Assembly: GCA_017463035.1 (NCBI GenBank)
Contig: JAFTPY010000367.1
Span: 1 to 11,509, forward strand
Direction of reading: 5' to 3'
Length of the DNA stretch: 11,509 nt
From: Lachnospiraceae bacterium
GTDB taxonomy: Bacteria > Bacillota > Clostridia > Lachnospirales > Lachnospiraceae
Below are positions 6,056 to 11,509 of the stretch, in pieces (position 1 is the first letter of the stretch; each line of letters opens with the position of its first letter). Position numbers and translations under genes: made by a program. Below the pieces are notes generated by a model that saw only the letters and a program-made list of their open reading frames with translations, had not been told where the DNA came from and made no database searches.

Positions 6056-6984
6056 TGAAGTTATTGAATCGATTGGAACGAAAGCTGGGACGTTATGCGG
6101 TTCCGAATTTGATGCTTTATATGATAGTGTTGTATGGAGCGGGATTTTTGCTGAGCCAGATGATGCCCGGATTTTACCAGACTTGGTTGGATTTGGATGT
6201 GTATCGCATCCTGCACGGAGAGGTATGGCGTCTGATTACATTTGTTCTGCAACCGCCGAGCAATAATCCGTTTTGGGTGATATTGGAGTTATATATTTAC
6301 TATTCTATCGGACGTTCTTTGGAGAATATGTGGGGAGCGTTTCGGTTTAATGTATACTATTTTTCGGGCTTATTGTTTCAGATTATTTCGGCATTTGTAT
6401 TTTATGGAATTGCATGTCTGATTATAGGTCAAGGAATGGTTTATATTAACATGGAAGGTATCGGAAGTATGTTCTATGTTAATCGTTCTATGTTTCTTGC
6501 TTATTTTGTAATGATACCGAATGCTACGTTTTTGATGTTTTTCCTCATTCCGGTAAAGGCAAAGTGGCTTGGAATTATTTATGGAGCTTTGATGGTCTAT
6601 GAAGCTATTTGGAACATAACTAACAAAGGAATTATTGTCGGTGGAGCCTATGCCCTTGCCATTGTGATTTCCGTACTGAACTTTATTATTTTCTTCTTTT
6701 CTACCCGAAATTACCGTCGGATTTCTCCTTCGGAGATGAAACGGAAGGCGGACTTTCGAAAGAAAATGTACGATGCCAAGTGGGAATCCGGCAATGTGGT
6801 GGAGTTCCGGGGAAGAAATGTAATTACAAGACATAAGTGTGCGATTTGCGGAAGAACGGAGCTTGATGATGATTCGCTGGAGTTCCGGTTCTGTTCCAAG
6901 TGTGAAGGAAATTACGAGTATTGCTCGGATCATTTATATACCCATGAACATGTAAGACGGGTAAAAGGAAATACGGAAGAATAG
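6055..6984 (+). CDS. Rhomboid-like membrane protein, catalytically inactive, with C-terminal zinc ribbon
   Basis: 309 residues with about six hydrophobic segments between 18 and 215. ILHGEVWRLITFV (52-64) matches the start of the rhomboid fold, including the WR motif shared with derlins, and IGRSLENMWGAFRFNVYYFSG (85-105) matches the next loop and helix. The serine-protease motif GxSG is absent where it should lie (the helix region reads NRSMFLAYFVMIP, 143-155), and no histidine is found in the last span (191-216), so proteolysis is not expected. Residues 262-299 carry CAIC, CSKC, then C290, H293, H297 and H299, a likely zinc-binding ribbon in the cytoplasm. The ATG overlaps the corA stop by one base and uses AAGGA at 6041-6045, which suggests translational coupling. 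A role as a membrane-protein binder or chaperone is inferred from known pseudo-rhomboids. Confidence 0.8.
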   Translation: MKLLNRLERKLGRYAVPNLMLYMIVLYGAGFLLSQMMPGFYQTWLDLDVYRILHGEVWRLITFVLQPPSNNPFWVILELYIYYSIGRSLENMWGAFRFNVYYFSGLLFQIISAFVFYGIACLIIGQGMVYINMEGIGSMFYVNRSMFLAYFVMIPNATFLMFFLIPVKAKWLGIIYGALMVYEAIWNITNKGIIVGGAYALAIVISVLNFIIFFFSTRNYRRISPSEMKRKADFRKKMYDAKWESGNVVEFRGRNVITRHKCAICGRTELDDDSLEFRFCSKCEGNYEYCSDHLYTHEHVRRVKGNTEE

Positions 6985-6995
6985 GAAGGTTTGTT

Positions 6996-8369
6996 ATGAA
7001 TCATGAATTGGTAAAGGCACGGAAGGAATTGTTTGCAAAGAGAGATGTGGAGTTCAATTTACCGTGTTATTTGAGAAATCTGGCAGGTGTTTATTACCGG
7101 ATGGCAAATTATAATCTTGCCATGCAGTATACTTCTTTTGCCGAGGGCATTGCGGAAGGCGACGTGGTGCTTCCGGAGAAGGCAAAGGAGTATGCCAAGA
7201 CCGTAAAGCAGTATGTGGAGGCTTTGGCAAAGGGAGAGTGTGCTTCGGGAGAAAATGCACTGGTGCGTATCGGTGAGTTGCGACAAGAGCTTACGGTGGC
7301 AATGCAGGCGCTTACCGCCTATACCGACCGTTTGTATTTACATGAGTATGCCCTGCAGCGTCTGGCTCCGGCCATGGAAGGGACGGCAGAGGAAATTGAC
7401 AGCAATGCGGCGTTGGAAGAAATCAGTTCGTTCCTGTTTTTTGATGAGGAGCAGGAGGGGCTTTTGGCAAGAGTTTCCGCTACGATTTCGGAGCTTCCGG
7501 TGCGTATGACAAAGGCAAAGTTCATGGAATGGGTCAGAAATACCGCGTCTGTATATAAAGAGGCAGACGGGGAGACTTTGGACCGTGTGTTTTATATGTT
7601 ATATTCCGCGTCCGGTTTATACGAGCCGGAGGGAATGGAATTGTTCCCGGAGTGTGGTGAGGCGCTGGATGTGTTAAATGCGCTGGATTACCGTAGCATT
7701 ACGGAGGAGCAGTATGCTTCCGCAAAAAAGAAGCTTTCTGAGATTACGGAGTTTATCACGTCTGTCAGCGACGCGTATTTCAGCCTGACGGAGATTGTAA
7801 ACAGCTTGCTTACAGTATTGTTTACCGAAGGCTATGTCATGCCGGCGGATACGGATGCAACGAAAGGATGTCGTGAGATATACCGTATGCTTTCGGAAGG
7901 AAAGGATTTTTCTGATATGGCATTGGTAGAGGCTTTCGAGACCTTTGAGGGAATTCCGGAGCAGATTGAAGAGTTCTTGTTTACGGAGGAGGCATATTTT
8001 GACGAGCTTCCCGTGGATGAGAAGTTGTTGGATGCTATGATGCAAAAGGTTTTGTATACAAGAGTGGCATGCGCAAGACGTTTGCATACCACCAGTATTT
8101 TTGTAAAGCTTGAGAATGAGGAAGCGAAGGAGTTGTCCTTTGACACGATGTTGGACGAGTTCTGTGTCGCAGTTACAAAGGTTTTGGAAGAGGGCCAAAG
8201 AGCGGTAAATCGCGCAGTTATGGCAAGGGTAATTCAAAATCTGCCGCTTCCGTTTACACGCAAATCCGATATTCAGAAATATGTTTTGGCATCATTGGAA
8301 AATTGTCACGATATGTCGGAGAAAACAGCAGCAATGCGGGCAATTCGTGAATTGGCAGAGGGGATGTAG
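6996..8369 (+). CDS. Unrecognised acidic, all-helical soluble protein
   Basis: 457 residues, no signal peptide and no membrane span. I do not recognise a family. The N terminus has a helix pair that resembles a TPR-type repeat (YLRNLAGVYYRMANYNLAMQY, about 25-45), and the rest is predicted almost wholly helical, with many Glu, Ala and Leu and repeated short acidic loops. No catalytic motif, metal-binding cluster or nucleotide-binding loop can be seen. The ATG at 6996 follows GGAAGG (6984-6989) and starts 11 bases after the rhomboid-like gene; the 112-codon gene begins 3 bases after its stop. The tight packing and full-length open frame make it a genuine gene, probably working with the neighbouring membrane proteins as a scaffold or adaptor, but that is only a guess. 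Confidence 0.8.
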   Translation: MNHELVKARKELFAKRDVEFNLPCYLRNLAGVYYRMANYNLAMQYTSFAEGIAEGDVVLPEKAKEYAKTVKQYVEALAKGECASGENALVRIGELRQELTVAMQALTAYTDRLYLHEYALQRLAPAMEGTAEEIDSNAALEEISSFLFFDEEQEGLLARVSATISELPVRMTKAKFMEWVRNTASVYKEADGETLDRVFYMLYSASGLYEPEGMELFPECGEALDVLNALDYRSITEEQYASAKKKLSEITEFITSVSDAYFSLTEIVNSLLTVLFTEGYVMPADTDATKGCREIYRMLSEGKDFSDMALVEAFETFEGIPEQIEEFLFTEEAYFDELPVDEKLLDAMMQKVLYTRVACARRLHTTSIFVKLENEEAKELSFDTMLDEFCVAVTKVLEEGQRAVNRAVMARVIQNLPLPFTRKSDIQKYVLASLENCHDMSEKTAAMRAIRELAEGM

Positions 8370-8372
8370 TAC

Positions 8373-8711
8373 ATGGTAGTTTGGAAGGAAGCGTTATATG
8401 TGGCCGGGATACCGGAAAAGAGACAAAAACGCATTATGAAATCCATCGAAAAGAAACGTCCGGTGAAGGATGTTTACCTTTTGACGGCTCCTTCCAATGA
8501 AGAAAACTGTCTGGAGTATGTAAAAGCGAACCAAATGTTGCAGCCTTATTACCGGAAAAGAGAGGTTGTGGTATACGGCTTGGCGGGAGGAGAGGCAGCA
8601 GCACAGGAGCTGGCAGCAGCCATGCTGTGTGACACCTATCTGGCCACCGGCAATTTTCGGGTGATTCCGCATTTGGACCGCAAAAGCAGTGAGGCGGGTG
8701 ATGGAGCATGA
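8373..8711 (+). CDS. Unrecognised small soluble protein
   Basis: 112 residues, slightly basic N-terminal half, no signal peptide or membrane segment. The order of predicted elements (helix 14-26 KRQKRIMKSIEKK; strand VKDVYLLTA 31-39; helix with CLEYVKANQML 46-56; strand KREVVVYGLAGG 62-73; helix EAAAQELAAAMLCDTYL 74-90) suggests a small alpha/beta fold. No known motif is visible. The ATG at 8373 is 3 bases after the preceding stop, with GAGGGG at 8357-8362 as a spaced ribosome site, and the stop TGA overlaps the start of the DUF2953 gene (ATGA). This overlap points to translational coupling and to a shared job with the membrane protein that follows. Confidence 0.75.
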   Translation: MVVWKEALYVAGIPEKRQKRIMKSIEKKRPVKDVYLLTAPSNEENCLEYVKANQMLQPYYRKREVVVYGLAGGEAAAQELAAAMLCDTYLATGNFRVIPHLDRKSSEAGDGA

Positions 8712-8998
8712 CGGCGGTACTGAAGGTTCTTTTGTTTCTGCTGAAATGTATCGGAATCCTTTTGCTTGTCATTCTCGGGTTGCTGCTGGTGACAGTGCTT
8801 TTGGTTTTATTGGCGCCGGTACGCTATAAGGGAAAGTTGGACAAGAAGGAGGCTCCGGAGGAGATTTTCCGTGCGGACGGTCTCGTATCCTGGCTGAATC
8901 CTTTTTTACGGGTACGAATCCGGTATACGGAAAAGAAGCTGCATTATACGGTGCGGATTTTCGGATTGTGTCTGCTGAACAGCGATAAGCCGAAATAG
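8708..8998 (+). CDS. N-terminal part of a DUF2953 membrane protein, ended by an in-frame TAG
   Basis: 96 residues: one membrane span (about 4-36, very rich in Leu and Val), then APVRYKGKLDKKEAP, LVSWLNPFLRVRIRYTEKKLHYTVRIFGLCLL. This is the membrane anchor and first beta unit of DUF2953 proteins (YtfI in B. subtilis). The frame stops at TAG (8996-8998) right after SDKPK. The next ORF, 9017-9718, is in the same frame with no frameshift, and carries the rest of the family, so the normal protein would be about 336 residues. The start at 8708 overlaps the previous stop (ATGA). A piece of this size might still fold and insert in the membrane, but no full family member is made unless the TAG is read through. 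Confidence 0.8.
   Translation: MTAVLKVLLFLLKCIGILLLVILGLLLVTVLLVLLAPVRYKGKLDKKEAPEEIFRADGLVSWLNPFLRVRIRYTEKKLHYTVRIFGLCLLNSDKPK
8996..8998 (+). other. In-frame amber codon splitting the DUF2953 gene
   Basis: Reading the frame of the start at 8708, codon 97 is TAG. The following codons are open without interruption through 9718, beginning with a lysine/glutamate-rich linker. Other genes in the window (the SH3b, rhomboid-like, unknown 457-codon, ytfJ and yloU genes) end in TAG normally, so general reassignment of TAG is not supported. A single-base change from CAG, AAG or GAG would explain it. Confidence 0.85.
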
Positions 8999-9016
8999 GA
9001 AAAAAAGAAAAAAGAA

Positions 9017-9718
9017 ATGAAAATGAAAAAAACTAAGAAGAAACAGCATGCAGTGGTAACTACGCTGACGGAAACGGAGCCCGTCGGAGTGCCGGCGGAA
9101 CCGGATAACGAGAGCAATTATGTGCCGGAAACTGCGGAGGAGATGACAGCGGACAGCAATTCTGTACTGTCGGCGGATGTCGGAGCAGGTGAAACAGAGA
9201 ATTCCGGAGCTGAGGAAGAAAAGAAATCGTTATTTACTAAAATCAAAGGAGTGTACGAGAAAATCAAGAACATTCCGGCGCTTATAAAACAAAAGATAAC
9301 AAAGTTTATTAATATAATAAAACTTTTATGGTATAAGAAAGAGAAAACCATTGCGTTTCTTGAGGACGAGCTTCATAGGACAGCAATGGGAACCGCGTGG
9401 GATACCGTAAAACAAGTGCTTCGTCATGTGTTGCCGGGGAAGATAAAGGGATATGTGGAGTTCGGAACCGGTGACCCGGAATCCACGGGTAAAGCCTTGG
9501 GAGTGCTGGGCATTATGTACGCATGGTACGGAAAAGGTGTTACCATTGTGCCTGATTTTTACGAGAAGCGTGTGGTGGCGGAACTTTTCTTTAAGGGAAG
9601 AATCCGGTTCGGCACCCTGCTGATAAAGGGCTTGCGTCTGATAAGAGACAAGCACGTAAAGCGTTTTATAAAGAATTTCAAAAAGTTACTGAAGATATTA
9701 AAACAGAAAGCAGAATAA
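9017..9718 (+). CDS. C-terminal part of the DUF2953 protein (in frame after TAG)
   Basis: 233 codons from the first ATG after the amber codon. The first 110 residues are a variable linker: Lys-rich start, an acidic low-complexity stretch (about 20-70), then a basic helical region. From about 112 the conserved DUF2953 C-terminal domain begins, with GTGDPESTGKALGVLG at 150-165, VTIVPDFYEK at 175-184 and a basic amphipathic end (RLIRDKHVKRFIKNFKKL). There is no Shine-Dalgarno site at a usable distance: the only purine match, AGGA at 8997-9000, is 16 bases away. Independent start is therefore doubtful, and the frame is best read as the second part of one gene. It is followed after 33 bases by ytfJ, the same partner as ytfI in B. 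subtilis, which supports the family call. Confidence 0.78.
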   Translation: MKMKKTKKKQHAVVTTLTETEPVGVPAEPDNESNYVPETAEEMTADSNSVLSADVGAGETENSGAEEEKKSLFTKIKGVYEKIKNIPALIKQKITKFINIIKLLWYKKEKTIAFLEDELHRTAMGTAWDTVKQVLRHVLPGKIKGYVEFGTGDPESTGKALGVLGIMYAWYGKGVTIVPDFYEKRVVAELFFKGRIRFGTLLIKGLRLIRDKHVKRFIKNFKKLLKILKQKAE

Positions 9719-9751
9719 GGATGGCGCCGTGGGCGCGGAAAGGACATTACG

Positions 9752-10144
9752 ATGGCAGAAAACAATTTTAATGCAACCGTGGAAGCTTTATTTAAGGGGA
9801 TGGACGGATTTCTTACCACAAAGACCGTTGTGGGCGATGCCGTAAAGTTTGATGACGGTACCATTATTTTACCGCTGGTGGATGTAAGCTTCGGTGTGGG
9901 TGCCGGCGCCTTTACGGGTACTTCCAAAAACAATGCGGGCGGCGGTATGGGAGGAAAGATTTCCCCGAGCTGTGTGCTTGTCATTAAGGACGGTCATGCA
10001 AAGCTTGTAAATGTAAAGAACCAGGATGTGGTGACCAAGGTCATTGATATGGTTCCGGACGTATTGGACCGTTTCACGAAGGATAAAAAAGAAAAAGCGG
10101 ATATGGATCAGAAAATCAATGAGGTGGTAGAAGGCTTAGAATAG
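9752..10144 (+). CDS. ytfJ: YtfJ/GerW-family sporulation-associated protein
   Basis: 130 residues, soluble. The family core is easy to see: FLTTKTVVGDAVKFDDGTII at 20-39, then PLVDVSFGVGAGAF at 41-54, a Gly-rich GGGMGG at 63-68, ISPSCVLVI at 70-78, and a C-terminal amphipathic helix with VIDMVPDVLDRF. This is the Spore_YtfJ (PF09579) family; in Bacillus GerW/YtfJ is made in the forespore and affects germination, but homologues also occur in non-sporulating clostridia, so sporulation of this organism is not proved. The ATG at 9752 has GGAAAGGA at 9737-9744, spacing 7. It lies downstream of the DUF2953 gene, the known ytfI-ytfJ neighbourhood, and appears to be the last gene of the corA run. Confidence 0.92.
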   Translation: MAENNFNATVEALFKGMDGFLTTKTVVGDAVKFDDGTIILPLVDVSFGVGAGAFTGTSKNNAGGGMGGKISPSCVLVIKDGHAKLVNVKNQDVVTKVIDMVPDVLDRFTKDKKEKADMDQKINEVVEGLE

Positions 10145-10192
10145 CGGGCTTATCGCGATTTTTGAAGAAAAATAAAAAAATTAAAATTTTTC

Positions 10193-10221
10193 TTGCATTC
10201 TTTCGCTTCTTCTGATAGAAT
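10193..10221 (+). promoter_or_regulatory. Sigma-A promoter of rpmB
   Basis: TTGCAT (10193-10198, four of six) and TAGAAT (10216-10221, five of six) are separated by 17 bases. Transcription would start near 10228, giving a leader of about 47 bases before rpmB. The upstream region is very A/T-rich (10165-10194), consistent with an UP-element-like boost for a ribosomal protein gene. Confidence 0.7.
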
Positions 10222-10274
10222 AGATTTGTTTGTAGGCCATAGCCTTGAATTTCTATTAAGGAGGTGCAATTGAC

Positions 10275-10472
10275 ATGGCTAGATGTGCGGTTTGCGACAA
10301 GGGAGCCCTGTTTGGTATGCAGATTAGTCATTCCAGAAGTCAGGTTTCCGGAAGAGCTCATAAAATGTGGAAGTCTAACATTAAGTCCGTTAAGGTTAAG
10401 GTTAACGGCGGCGCAAAGAAGATGTACGTATGTGCAGCTTGCTTAAGAGCCGGCAAGGTTGAGCGCGCTTAA
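10275..10472 (+). CDS. rpmB: 50S ribosomal protein L28
   Basis: 65 residues, within the normal size of bacterial L28. MARCAVCDKG, the SHSRSQVSGRAHKMWKSNI region and the basic VKVKVNGGAKKMYVCAACL are characteristic. Two CxxC pairs (C4/C7 and C53/C56) show it is the zinc-binding form of L28, the type made when zinc is available; the zinc-independent paralogue lacks these cysteines. AAGGAGGT at 10258-10265 is a near-perfect ribosome site 9 bases before the ATG. It is a stand-alone unit with its own promoter and terminator and stands upstream of yloU-fakA as in B. subtilis. Confidence 0.98.
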   Translation: MARCAVCDKGALFGMQISHSRSQVSGRAHKMWKSNIKSVKVKVNGGAKKMYVCAACLRAGKVERA

Positions 10473-10501
10473 TTGATGCTCACATAGCGGAATGAATATT
10501 A

Positions 10502-10539
10502 GGGATTTTGCAGGGCGGGTGTTTTGCAAAGTCCCTTTT
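10502..10539 (+). terminator. Intrinsic terminator of rpmB
   Basis: GGGATTTTGC (10502-10511) pairs with GCAAAGTCCC (10526-10535) in a 10-bp stem with one G-U pair and a 14-base loop, followed by TTTT. The right arm can alternatively pair: AAGTCCC (10529-10535) with GGGACTT (10549-10555). That second stem lies at the end of the minus-strand small gene, so the region may terminate both transcripts. The T tract is short. Confidence 0.75.
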
Positions 10540-10553
10540 CGCGTGTAAGGGAC

Positions 10554-10691
10554 TTAACCGCAAAACAGGTGGTATCCCAGTACAAGAAACAACACAATGA
10601 GCAGGACGGTCAGCAGGGTACTGCGCAAAAAGAAGGTCAGCAGCATCCCTACTGCTATCCAGAACAGAATAAAACCGAACACTTTTCGCAT
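10554..10691 (-). CDS. Small two-span membrane protein (45 residues)
   Basis: The minus strand encodes MRKVFGFILFWIAVGMLLTF, a short RST loop and LLTVLLIVLFLVLGYHLFCG, then TAA. Two hydrophobic segments (about 5-22 and 26-40) flank a basic turn (LRST), a helical-hairpin membrane protein. GAGGGG lies 5 bases before the ATG (complement of 10697-10702), a good ribosome site, and TATAAT (complement of 10717-10722) sits at a suitable place for a -10 box. Very similar short proteins with an ILFWIA(V/I)GM core seem familiar from clostridial genomes, but I cannot name a family. It lies between rpmB and yloU on the opposite strand, and its stop codon overlaps the hairpin at 10529-10555. Confidence 0.75.
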   Translation of the reverse strand: MRKVFGFILFWIAVGMLLTFFLRSTLLTVLLIVLFLVLGYHLFCG

Positions 10692-10716
10692 GGGAACCCC
10701 TCAATAATCCTTAATT

Positions 10717-10722
10717 ATTATA
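10717..10722 (-). promoter_or_regulatory. Possible -10 box for the small membrane protein gene
   Basis: TATAAT on the minus strand lies about 26 bases before the start codon at 10691, giving a short leader of about 18 bases. No good -35 hexamer is found 16-18 bases further upstream, so this is a partial promoter match only. Confidence 0.4.
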
Positions 10723-10770
10723 GGATATGCGGGATTTTTTCGGGAGTTCACGGTTTTTTTGAAAAATAGG

Positions 10771-10799
10771 TTCACTTTTTAGTTAAAATGAGGTATACT
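10771..10799 (+). promoter_or_regulatory. Sigma-A promoter of yloU-fakA
   Basis: TTCACT (10771-10776, four of six) and TATACT (10794-10799, five of six) are separated by 17 bases. Transcription would start near 10806, with a leader of about 45 bases ending in AAAGGAGGGG before yloU. Confidence 0.65.
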
Positions 10800-10850
10800 A
10801 GAATAGATACATAATCCTAAAAGATAAAATGGGTAAAAGGAGGGGTTATA

Positions 10851-11207
10851 ATGAATGCTACGATGAATACGGAATTGGGAAATGTTGTAATCGACAATGA
10901 AGTAATCGCAAAGTATGCAGGTTCTGCGGCAGTGGAGTGTTTCGGTGTTGTAGGTATGGCTGCGGTTAATGTCAAGGACGGCATTGCGAAGCTTCTTCGC
11001 AGGGAAAGCCTGAACAGAGGTGTAAACATTACGGTAAATAATAATAAGATTACGGTTGATTTTCATATCATTGTATCTTACGGTGTAAGTATTTCCGCGG
11101 TAGCAGACAATCTGGTAAGCAATGTGCGGTATAAGATTGAGGAGTTCTCCGGTTTGCCGGTAGAAAAAATCAATATTTATGTAGAGGGTGTCAGAGTGAT
11201 TGATTAG
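10851..11207 (+). CDS. yloU: Asp23/Gls24-family protein (YloU-like)
   Basis: 118 residues, cytoplasmic, no membrane span. The family pattern is clear: GNVVIDNEVIAKYAGSAAVE (10-29), GVVGMAAVNVKDGIAKLL (32-49), then strands with VNITVNNNKITVDFHIIVSYG (58-78) and the final KINIYVEGVRVID. The length and synteny with rpmB and fakA identify it as the YloU type rather than the stress-induced Asp23. The function of YloU is not well defined; its constant link to fakA suggests a role near the membrane or in lipid homeostasis. AAAGGAGGGG at 10837-10844 lies 6 bases before the ATG at 10851; the second ATG at 10863 is too far from it. fakA begins 35 bases downstream. Confidence 0.93.
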   Translation: MNATMNTELGNVVIDNEVIAKYAGSAAVECFGVVGMAAVNVKDGIAKLLRRESLNRGVNITVNNNKITVDFHIIVSYGVSISAVADNLVSNVRYKIEEFSGLPVEKINIYVEGVRVID

Positions 11208-11228
11208 AAAACGTGCATCTTATGCATG

Positions 11229-11236
11229 AAGGAGGA
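11229..11236 (+). promoter_or_regulatory. Ribosome binding site that favours a GTG start for fakA
   Basis: AAGGAGGA ends at 11236. The GTG at 11243 is 6 bases away, the best spacing, while the in-frame ATG at 11249 is 12 bases away. GTG at 11243 is therefore the likelier start; the two differ by only two residues. Confidence 0.65.
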
Positions 11237-11242
11237 TAAACG

Positions 11243-11509
11243 GTGAGTATGAAAACGATTGATGCGGGCATGGTTCAAAAGTGTTTTCTTTCCGGAGCAA
11301 AGCGCATCGAGGCTAATAAAGAGTATATCAATGAGTTAAATGTATTTCCTGTGCCGGATGGTGATACGGGTACCAATATGACGCTTACGATTATGTCTGC
11401 GGCAAAGGATGTTGCGGCGCTGGAGAATCCGTCCATGGAGCAGGTGTGCAAGGCAATTTCCGGCGGTTCCCTTCGCGGTGCGAGAGGTAATTCCGGCGTT
11501 ATTTTGTCC
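11243..11509 (+). CDS. fakA: Fatty acid kinase ATP-binding subunit FakA, N-terminal part (truncated by window)
   Basis: 89 codons are present and the frame runs off the window. The N terminus is a DhaL (Dak2-type) nucleotide-binding domain: INELNVFPVPDGDTGTNM at about 29-46 carries the Asp residues (D39, D41) that hold the Mg2+-ATP, and GGSLRGARGNSGVI near the end of the visible part is the next conserved loop. In the full enzyme FakA binds ATP and phosphorylates a fatty acid presented by FakB, making acyl-phosphate for phospholipid synthesis through PlsX/PlsY. The gene is the yloV orthologue of B. subtilis and directly follows yloU. The DhaL subunit of dihydroxyacetone kinase is the alternative, but the yloU neighbour favours FakA. 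Confidence 0.95.
   Translation, partial: MSMKTIDAGMVQKCFLSGAKRIEANKEYINELNVFPVPDGDTGTNMTLTIMSAAKDVAALENPSMEQVCKAISGGSLRGARGNSGVILS

Noticed and set aside
6370..6933. 187-codon minus-strand frame opposite the rhomboid-like gene
   Set aside because: It is antisense to a well-supported coding sequence, has no ribosome site, and its translation shows no domain or hydrophobic pattern of a real protein.
7674..8237. 187-codon minus-strand frame opposite the 457-codon gene
   Set aside because: It lies wholly inside a gene with good spacing and ribosome site; the translation is Cys/Arg/Leu-rich without a motif, as expected for a shadow frame.
8996..8998. Recoding of TAG as an amino acid across the genome
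   Set aside because: At least five other genes in the window end with TAG at a natural protein end, so general reassignment does not fit.
10141..10163. Weak hairpin plus TTTTT at the ytfJ stop
   Set aside because: Only about three consecutive G-C pairs can form around the stop codon, too weak to call a terminator although a T run follows.
10165..10194. 9-bp A/T inverted repeat (AAGAAAAAT / ATTTTTCTT) before rpmB
   Set aside because: It has a single G-C pair near one end and overlaps the -35 box; A/T-rich composition upstream of a promoter explains it without a structural role.
10234..10245. AGGC-cata-GCCT mini-hairpin in the rpmB leader
   Set aside because: A 4-bp stem is too short to support a riboswitch or L28-binding site.
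11214..11226. TGCAT-ctt-ATGCA hairpin between yloU and fakA
   Set aside because: A 5-bp stem with a 3-base loop and no T tract is common by chance and does not cover the ribosome site.

Overview
The window looks like ordinary chromosome from a Gram-positive, spore-forming-lineage Firmicute, most likely a clostridium of the Lachnospiraceae type. The reasons are strong Shine-Dalgarno sites of the AAGGAGG type before most genes, sigma-A promoters with 17-bp spacers, and two gene neighbourhoods shared with Bacillus subtilis: a DUF2953 gene next to ytfJ (as in ytfI-ytfJ), and rpmB near yloU-fakA (yloV). No tRNA, rRNA, CRISPR array, transposase or phage gene was seen.

Layout. 1-63 is the tail of an unidentified gene. 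103-2532 holds a DUF815 AAA+ ATPase and a secreted-then-anchored SH3b protein whose cytoplasmic end resembles the C-terminal Tudor-like domain of UvrD/PcrA helicases; a clear terminator follows at 2573-2614. A small DUF378 membrane protein lies on the minus strand (2619-2840). 3054-4931 is a YtrA-type GntR repressor with an ABC ATPase and a six-span permease, driven by a consensus promoter overlapped by a perfect palindrome (3001-3026), so the module is probably autorepressed. 5108-10144 is a long, tightly packed run: CorA transporter, a catalytically dead rhomboid-like protein with a zinc-ribbon tail, two unrecognised soluble proteins, a DUF2953 protein cut in two by one in-frame TAG codon, and the YtfJ/GerW sporulation-type protein. 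Its promoter at 5010-5038 overlaps a terminator-like hairpin. 10193-10539 is rpmB with its own promoter and terminator. A 45-codon two-span membrane protein follows on the minus strand (10554-10691). The window ends with yloU (Asp23/Gls24) and the 5' part of fakA.

How the parts fit. The GntR-ABC unit is a self-contained drug/envelope-stress type module. The corA to ytfJ run mixes ion transport, envelope and sporulation-associated proteins; its spacing (overlaps of 1 to 4 bases, gaps of 3 to 33) implies one transcript. rpmB, yloU and fakA are conserved housekeeping neighbours, interrupted here by the small membrane gene. No dramatic new system is visible. The best leads are the in-frame TAG in the DUF2953 gene, the membrane SH3b protein with a Tudor-like tail, the pseudo-rhomboid/unknown-protein cluster behind corA, and the terminator placed on top of the corA promoter start site.
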